Source: Candidatus Endomicrobiellum mastotermitis
GTDB taxonomy: Bacteria > Elusimicrobiota > Endomicrobiia > Endomicrobiales > Endomicrobiaceae
Direction of reading: 5' to 3'
Length of the DNA: 64,000 nt
Assembly: GCA_031272445.1 (NCBI GenBank)
Contig: JAISTT010000012.1
Span: 38,769-102,768 of the forward strand
Positions 61,681-64,000 of this stretch are shown here, in pieces (positions within the stretch are counted from its first letter, which is position 1; each line of letters starts with the position of its first letter). A model generated the notes under the pieces. The model ran no database searches and was not told the origin of the DNA. It saw only the letters and a program-made list of their open reading frames with translations. Position numbers and translations under genes: made by a program.

Positions 61681-64000
61681 ATGAAAAAATCAGATTTTTT
61701 AGATATACTGAAAAGTCGTGTATTAATTATGAGTGGCGCAATGGGAACTGAACTGCAAAAGAAAAAGTATCTTGACGATGTTACAATTCCAGAAGAACTA
61801 AACATCAAATTCCCAAAAAGAGTTTCTGAAATCTATTCTTCCTACATAAACGCTGGTGCAGACATAGTTCTAACAAACACATTTGGAGCAAATTCCATAA
61901 TATTGCAACAACACAAGCTTTTAGATAAAGCTGAAGATATAATAAAATCTGGAATCGATTTAATTAAGAAAATTTCTCCACACATTATTATTGCTGGTGA
62001 CATGTCTTCAACTGGCGAATATATCGAACCATTGGGTGCCTTATCTTTTGAGGATGCTTATGAAACCTTCTCATTACAATCATCTCTTCTCCAAAAACAT
62101 GGAGCAGATATTATAGTTATTGAAACAATGACTGAAATAAAAGAAACTAAAGCAGCAATTCTTGCAGCGAAAGATAATTTTGAAGGCGCGATTATTGTTA
62201 GCATGACCTTTTCTGCAGACGGTACAGCAGTTACCGGAACAAATTTAAAAAGTTTTATTGCAATGACAGAAAGTTTAGGTGTTGATGTGATTGGACTAAA
62301 CTGTTCTATAGGTTCTATGGAGTTGGCAGAACTCACAAAAATTTTATGCGAAAACACAAACCTACCTGTATCTTTTAAGCCTAATGCTGGGATCCCAGAA
62401 TTAATTAACCATGAGACAAAATTTTTAGAAACAAAAGAAGAATTTATAGAAGCAAGTTTAAAGGCCTACTCTTATGGTACTAATATGTTTGGCGGCTGCT
62501 GTGGAACAACTCCTGAATTCATAAAATCTTTATCTAATGAACTCAAAAACAAAACTCCCAAAATACGCAAAACAAAAAATAAATATTTCCTTTCAACAAG
62601 AACAAAAGCTATAGACATAAATGAAATTAAAAGACCTATTTTTATCGGCGAAAGAATAAACCCAACTAATAGAAAAAAGTTTCAAGAAGAACTGACTAAA
62701 AACAACCTATCCACTATAAAAGACGAGGCACGTTCGCAAGTTTTTTTCAGTGCGAATTTACTAGATGTAAATATGGGAGTTCCGGGAGTTGATGAAGTAA
62801 AGCTCCTTGTAAGCGCCGTGAATCAATTACAAGAAATAGTCCCTGTTCCATTATGTATAGATTCTAGCAATGTCAGCGCTTTAGAAGAAGGAGTTAAAAA
62901 TTGTGCTGGAAGACCTATTATAAATTCCGTAAATGGCGAGCTGATAAAGCTCAACTCAATATTACCAATAGCAAAACGCTACGGTGCAGCACTTATCGCA
63001 CTAACAACAGATGACAATGGCATACCTAAAACAGCACAAGAAAGATTGAATATAGCCAAAAAAATTTTAAACTTTGCAGATCAATATAATTTTGAAAGAA
63101 AAAATATTATTTTTGATTACCTTGTTTTATCAGTAAGCTCTTCACCCGAACAAATAAAAGAAACGCTAACAGCAATGAAAGAGTCAAAGAGAATATATCC
63201 AGATTGCAAGCTTGTCTTAGGAGTCTCAAATGTATCTTTTGGACTTCCCTCAAGACAAACAATCAATTCAACTTTCTTAAAAATGGCTGTAAACGCTGGG
63301 CTTGATTTTGCAATTGTCAACCCATACGCAAAATGGGATATTGATGATCCTTTAGCCAAAAACTTACTTGAAAACAAAGATAAAGGTGCAATTAAATATA
63401 TGGAAACTTTCAGCTCTTTTACAAAACAAGTTCTACCAAAAACTGAAATAAAAAAAACCTCTTTAGGTGGTGATCAGCTTTATCTTTCAATACTAAACGG
63501 AAATAAAGAATCTGTAGCTGATATTCTAGATAAAATTATTGAATCTCACAATAATCCTTTTAAAATAGTAAATGACAATGTTCTAAAAGCTCTAAATACT
63601 GTTGGAGAAAAATTTGCTGCAAAAGAATACTTTTTACCACAGATAATTATGTCAGCTCAAGCAGCCCAAACAGCTTTTAGTATAATAAAGAATACTCTAA
63701 AAAAAGGAGAAACATCTTCCATAGGTAAAATTATAATGGCAACAGTTAAAGGCGATATGCACGATATAGGTAAAAATATAGTAGGAGCAGTACTTGAAAG
63801 TTATGGTTTCGAAGTTATAGACATGGGCATAAATGTTGATTCTCAGGCAATAATAGACAAAGCTAGTGAAATTAGTCCTATAGCGATTGGTCTCTCGGCT
63901 CTTATGACAACTACAATGCCTGAAATGGAAGCAGTTATAAAACTAAGAAATACAAACCATCTTCCAGCAAAAGTCATTATAGGAGGAGCTGCTGTCACCG
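61681..64000 (+). CDS. metH: B12-dependent methionine synthase MetH, cut by window edge
   Basis: Not in the supplied ORF track because it runs off the right edge; 773 codons are open. It transfers a methyl group from methyltetrahydrofolate via cobalamin to homocysteine. Domains in order: homocysteine-binding with zinc cysteines in GLNCSIG and FGGCCGTTP (to about 300), folate-binding from about 320 (FIGERINPTNRKKF, then LDVNMGVPG), cap, and cobalamin domain with VKGDMHDIGKNIVG (DxHxxG, histidine ligand to cobalt). AGGA precedes the ATG. The C-terminal activation domain is encoded upstream as its own gene. Confidence 0.95.
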   Translation, partial: MKKSDFLDILKSRVLIMSGAMGTELQKKKYLDDVTIPEELNIKFPKRVSEIYSSYINAGADIVLTNTFGANSIILQQHKLLDKAEDIIKSGIDLIKKISPHIIIAGDMSSTGEYIEPLGALSFEDAYETFSLQSSLLQKHGADIIVIETMTEIKETKAAILAAKDNFEGAIIVSMTFSADGTAVTGTNLKSFIAMTESLGVDVIGLNCSIGSMELAELTKILCENTNLPVSFKPNAGIPELINHETKFLETKEEFIEASLKAYSYGTNMFGGCCGTTPEFIKSLSNELKNKTPKIRKTKNKYFLSTRTKAIDINEIKRPIFIGERINPTNRKKFQEELTKNNLSTIKDEARSQVFFSANLLDVNMGVPGVDEVKLLVSAVNQLQEIVPVPLCIDSSNVSALEEGVKNCAGRPIINSVNGELIKLNSILPIAKRYGAALIALTTDDNGIPKTAQERLNIAKKILNFADQYNFERKNIIFDYLVLSVSSSPEQIKETLTAMKESKRIYPDCKLVLGVSNVSFGLPSRQTINSTFLKMAVNAGLDFAIVNPYAKWDIDDPLAKNLLENKDKGAIKYMETFSSFTKQVLPKTEIKKTSLGGDQLYLSILNGNKESVADILDKIIESHNNPFKIVNDNVLKALNTVGEKFAAKEYFLPQIIMSAQAAQTAFSIIKNTLKKGETSSIGKIIMATVKGDMHDIGKNIVGAVLESYGFEVIDMGINVDSQAIIDKASEISPIAIGLSALMTTTMPEMEAVIKLRNTNHLPAKVIIGGAAVT

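Noticed and set aside
62058-63377. Minus-strand ORFs of 99 and 86 residues near the right edge
   Set aside because: They are shadows of metH, which is open on the plus strand and has all family motifs.
1-64000. CRISPR arrays, insertion sequences, phage or toxin-antitoxin genes
   Set aside because: No direct repeat array, transposase, integrase or typical small gene pair was seen on either strand.

Overview
This is an AT-rich (roughly two thirds A+T by eye) Gram-negative chromosomal window with about 61 intact or edge-cut protein genes, one tRNA and at least two decayed genes. It combines lipid A, KDO and heptose genes and LPS export with HPr kinase, FeFe-hydrogenase maturation and a split B12-dependent methionine synthase. 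Packed operons sit beside spacers holding multiply frameshifted gene remnants. Together these suggest a reduced-genome, strictly anaerobic endosymbiont of the phylum Elusimicrobia (Candidatus Endomicrobium type). That assignment is inferred from gene content and not proven by any sequence search.

Layout. 1-6040 (minus): the rpsF-ssb-rpsR ribosomal operon, then the heat-shock operon read hrcA-grpE-dnaK-dnaJ from a promoter with a CIRCE operator. 6160-7505 (plus): a lone 2-oxoacid:ferredoxin oxidoreductase gamma subunit, a short acetylglutamate-synthase-like acetyltransferase and tRNA-Leu(CAA). 7543-14017 (minus): tmk-holB-ricT-metG-tatD, a TatD-linked radical SAM protein and a 3D-domain wall protein. 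14091-17407 (plus): two peptidases followed by a wrecked YycJ/WalJ-type metallo-hydrolase gene. 17409-21259 (minus): pta, gpmA, gmhB, lpxK. 21551-23688 (plus): hydE-mnmA. 23867-34309 (minus): recO, ybeY, an HD phosphohydrolase, aspS, a Nudix hydrolase, pckG, ndk, pssA, psd and a frameshifted prfB. 34439-44138 (minus): lnt, secA, hemW, an SPFH protein, nfeD, lepB, lepA. 44175-52565 (minus): a complete mannose-family PTS with EI, HPr, HPr kinase, RapZ, GlmR and PtsN. 52591-59690 (minus): hpf, lptB-lptA-lptC, kdsC, kdsA, kdsB, hldE kinase domain, hldD. 59691-60841: an eroded spacer with a probable lpxB remnant. 60842-64000 (plus): methionine synthase activation domain and metH, which runs off the window. 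metH is absent from the supplied ORF track.

How the genes fit together. The centre links envelope building (heptose, KDO, LPS export, phospholipid heads, lipoprotein acylation, Sec export) to carbon sensing (PTS, HprK, GlmR, RapZ, PEPCK). The order kdsC-lptC-lptA-lptB-hpf-ptsN-rapZ mirrors the proteobacterial rpoN operon, but rpoN is absent and hprK is inserted.

The main points for a second look are the two pseudogenes (walJ-like and lpxB-like), prfB with its programmed +1 frameshift, hprK without a standard start codon, a phosphatidylserine decarboxylase whose Gly-Ser processing site reads Ser-Ser, an intrinsic terminator inside the PTS gene string, and several starts placed directly behind a -10 box. 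I found no CRISPR array, insertion sequence or phage, and nothing I would claim as an entirely new system.
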